From: an uncultured Hyphomicrobiales bacterium
GTDB taxonomy: Bacteria > Pseudomonadota > Alphaproteobacteria > Rhizobiales > Beijerinckiaceae
Reading direction: 5' to 3'
DNA: 7,044 bases
Assembly: GCA_903918155.1 (NCBI GenBank)
Contig: CAIXDD010000246.1
Coordinates: 1 to 7,044 of the forward strand
The position numbers and the translations under genes were made by a program. The first letter of the stretch is position 1, and every line of letters begins with the position of its first letter. The notes beneath the pieces are model-generated. The model searched no databases. It saw nothing but the letters and a program-made list of their open reading frames with translations, and was not told the DNA's origin. Shown piece by piece: positions 5,834-7,044 of this stretch.

Positions 5834-7044
5834 ATGCACGATCTGGACCTCGACCACGAACATCTGGAGCTGTCGGAAGAAGCCCGGCTCGCCATCGCCA
5901 AATCGATCTGGGATCAGGAGAATGTCGAGCTGACCACGGTGGGCATCGACATCGGCTCCTCGACGTCGCACCTGCTCTTCGCGCGCGTCATCCTGCAGCG
6001 TCAGACGCAGGGGCTCTCCAGCCGCTTCGTGGTGATCGACCGGCGCGTGGTCTGGCGTTCGCCGATCATGCTCACGCCTTTCCTGCCCAACGGCACGATC
6101 GACGCGGGCAAGCTCGGCGAGTTCATCGCCGACGCCTATAAACAGGCCGGCATCCAGAAGCACGAAGTCGACAGCGGCGCCGTCATTCTCACCGGCGAGG
6201 CCATCAAGAAGACGAACGCCCGCGCCATCGACGAGATTTTCGCCGCCGAAGCGGGAAAATTCGTCTGCGCCACCGCCGGCCACAAGCTCGAATGCCTGCT
6301 GGCCGCGCATGGCTCGGGCGCCGTCGCGCTCTCGAAGGCGCGCGAAACATGCATTCTGCACGTGGATATCGGCGGCGGCACCACGAAGCTCGCGCTGATC
6401 GACAAGGGCGAGATCATCGCGCTGCAGGCTTTCGCCGTGGGCGGGCGCCTCATCGCGCAGGATGCGAGCGGCGCGTGGACGCGCTTCGACGATTCGGTGC
6501 AGCTCATCGCCAAGGAGCAGGGCTGGCCGAGCGATCCGGCCTCTCTGGCCGACGAGGGCCTGCGCCGCAAATACGCCCGCCGTCTGGCGCAAGTGGCCGC
6601 CGATTACGTGCTGGGCGCGCCCAAGGATCAATTGGGCCGCGATCTGCAGCTCACCGATCCGCTGCCCGAAAGCCCCAAGCCGGCGGCGTTCACCTTCTCC
6701 GGCGGCGTGGCGGAATATGTCTTCACCTATGAAGAGCGCGAATATGGCGACATCGCCAAATTCCTCGCCCATGAGCTGACGCGCGAGCTGAAGGAACGCA
6801 CGAGCCCGCCGGTCATCGACCCCGGCCAGCGCATTCGCGCCACCGTGATCGGCGCATCCCAATTCACCGTGCAGGTGAGCGGGAAGACGATCTATCTGCC
6901 CAATCGCGAATCCCTGCCGGTGCACAATATTCCCGTCGTGCGGCCGAAGATCGACCTCTCGGGCGAGATCGACGACAAGGTCATCGCCCAGGCCATTCGC
7001 GAGGCGGTCGCCAATATGGACATGGAGCCGCAGCAGCGTCTCGC
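5834..7044 (+). CDS. EutA-family reactivating factor (ethanolamine ammonia-lyase reactivase-like ATPase), 3' end outside the window
   Basis: The frame is open for 403 codons to the right edge. EutA is an ASKHA-fold ATPase that releases damaged cobalamin from ethanolamine ammonia-lyase and so restores the enzyme. Visible here are the phosphate-1 loop VGIDIGSSTSHLLF (36-49), SGAVILTGEA (114-123), the phosphate-2 loop HVDIGGGTTKLALID (176-190), the adenosine-site SGG (289-291) and the EutA-like segment RATVIGA (335-341). The loops needed for ATP binding look intact. Compared with enterobacterial EutA, which reaches its first loop within about ten residues, there is an acidic N-terminal extension of roughly 30 residues. 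The gene follows MarR by 22 nt and may belong to the same transcript. No lyase subunits (eutB, eutC) are in view, so the true partner is unknown and could be another adenosylcobalamin enzyme. Family assignment is firm; the ethanolamine role is not. Confidence 0.88.
   Translation, partial: MHDLDLDHEHLELSEEARLAIAKSIWDQENVELTTVGIDIGSSTSHLLFARVILQRQTQGLSSRFVVIDRRVVWRSPIMLTPFLPNGTIDAGKLGEFIADAYKQAGIQKHEVDSGAVILTGEAIKKTNARAIDEIFAAEAGKFVCATAGHKLECLLAAHGSGAVALSKARETCILHVDIGGGTTKLALIDKGEIIALQAFAVGGRLIAQDASGAWTRFDDSVQLIAKEQGWPSDPASLADEGLRRKYARRLAQVAADYVLGAPKDQLGRDLQLTDPLPESPKPAAFTFSGGVAEYVFTYEEREYGDIAKFLAHELTRELKERTSPPVIDPGQRIRATVIGASQFTVQVSGKTIYLPNRESLPVHNIPVVRPKIDLSGEIDDKVIAQAIREAVANMDMEPQQRL

Noticed and set aside
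5732..6925. Open frame of 397 codons on the minus strand
   Set aside because: Antisense to the MarR 3' end and the EutA-family gene. No family motif and no good ribosome binding site; the opposite strand encodes clear ATPase motifs.
1..7044. CRISPR arrays, tRNA or rRNA genes, insertion sequences, prophage attachment sites
   Set aside because: No regularly spaced repeats, clover-leaf sequences, transposase motifs or terminal inverted repeats were seen on either strand.

Overview
This is a GC-rich stretch of a bacterial chromosome or large replicon. Dense packing, overlapping start/stop codons, GGAGG-type ribosome binding sites and strong G/C third-position bias suggest a proteobacterium, most likely an alphaproteobacterium. 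That lineage is inferred from style, not from a marker gene. Six genes can be supported, and they look like an accessory catabolic locus for an aromatic carboxylic acid.

Layout. On the minus strand, from right to left, lie a phthalate-4,5-dioxygenase-type Rieske oxygenase (start 2768, stop 1452), an intrinsic terminator just after it (hairpin 1390-1410), and a stand-alone cytochrome P450 (start 1234, stop 29). On the plus strand, from 3027, run a phthalate-dioxygenase-type reductase (FMN, NAD and 2Fe-2S domains), a Gfo/Idh/MocA-family dehydrogenase resembling Pht4, and a MarR-family regulator. These three are joined by GTGA and TAATG start/stop overlaps. After a 22-nt gap comes a EutA-family reactivating-factor gene that runs off the right edge. 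The 258-bp region between the two divergent groups contains no gene. It holds two near-identical 12-bp operator-like palindromes (TTAG-N4-CTAA), each overlapping a plausible promoter, one per direction.

How the genes may work together. The reductase would pass electrons from NAD(P)H through FMN and its plant-type 2Fe-2S domain to the Rieske oxygenase. The oxygenase would convert an aromatic acid (phthalate, chlorobenzoate or a relative) to a cis-dihydrodiol, which the Gfo/Idh/MocA enzyme would oxidise to a catechol-type product. MarR probably represses both divergent promoters until a pathway acid binds it. The P450 may hydroxylate or O-dealkylate an upstream substrate and has no ferredoxin or reductase of its own in view. 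No decarboxylase, ring-cleavage enzyme or transporter is present, so the substrate is not fixed by this window. The least expected member is the EutA-family ATPase: its known role is repair of an adenosylcobalamin-dependent lyase, a chemistry unrelated to ring hydroxylation.
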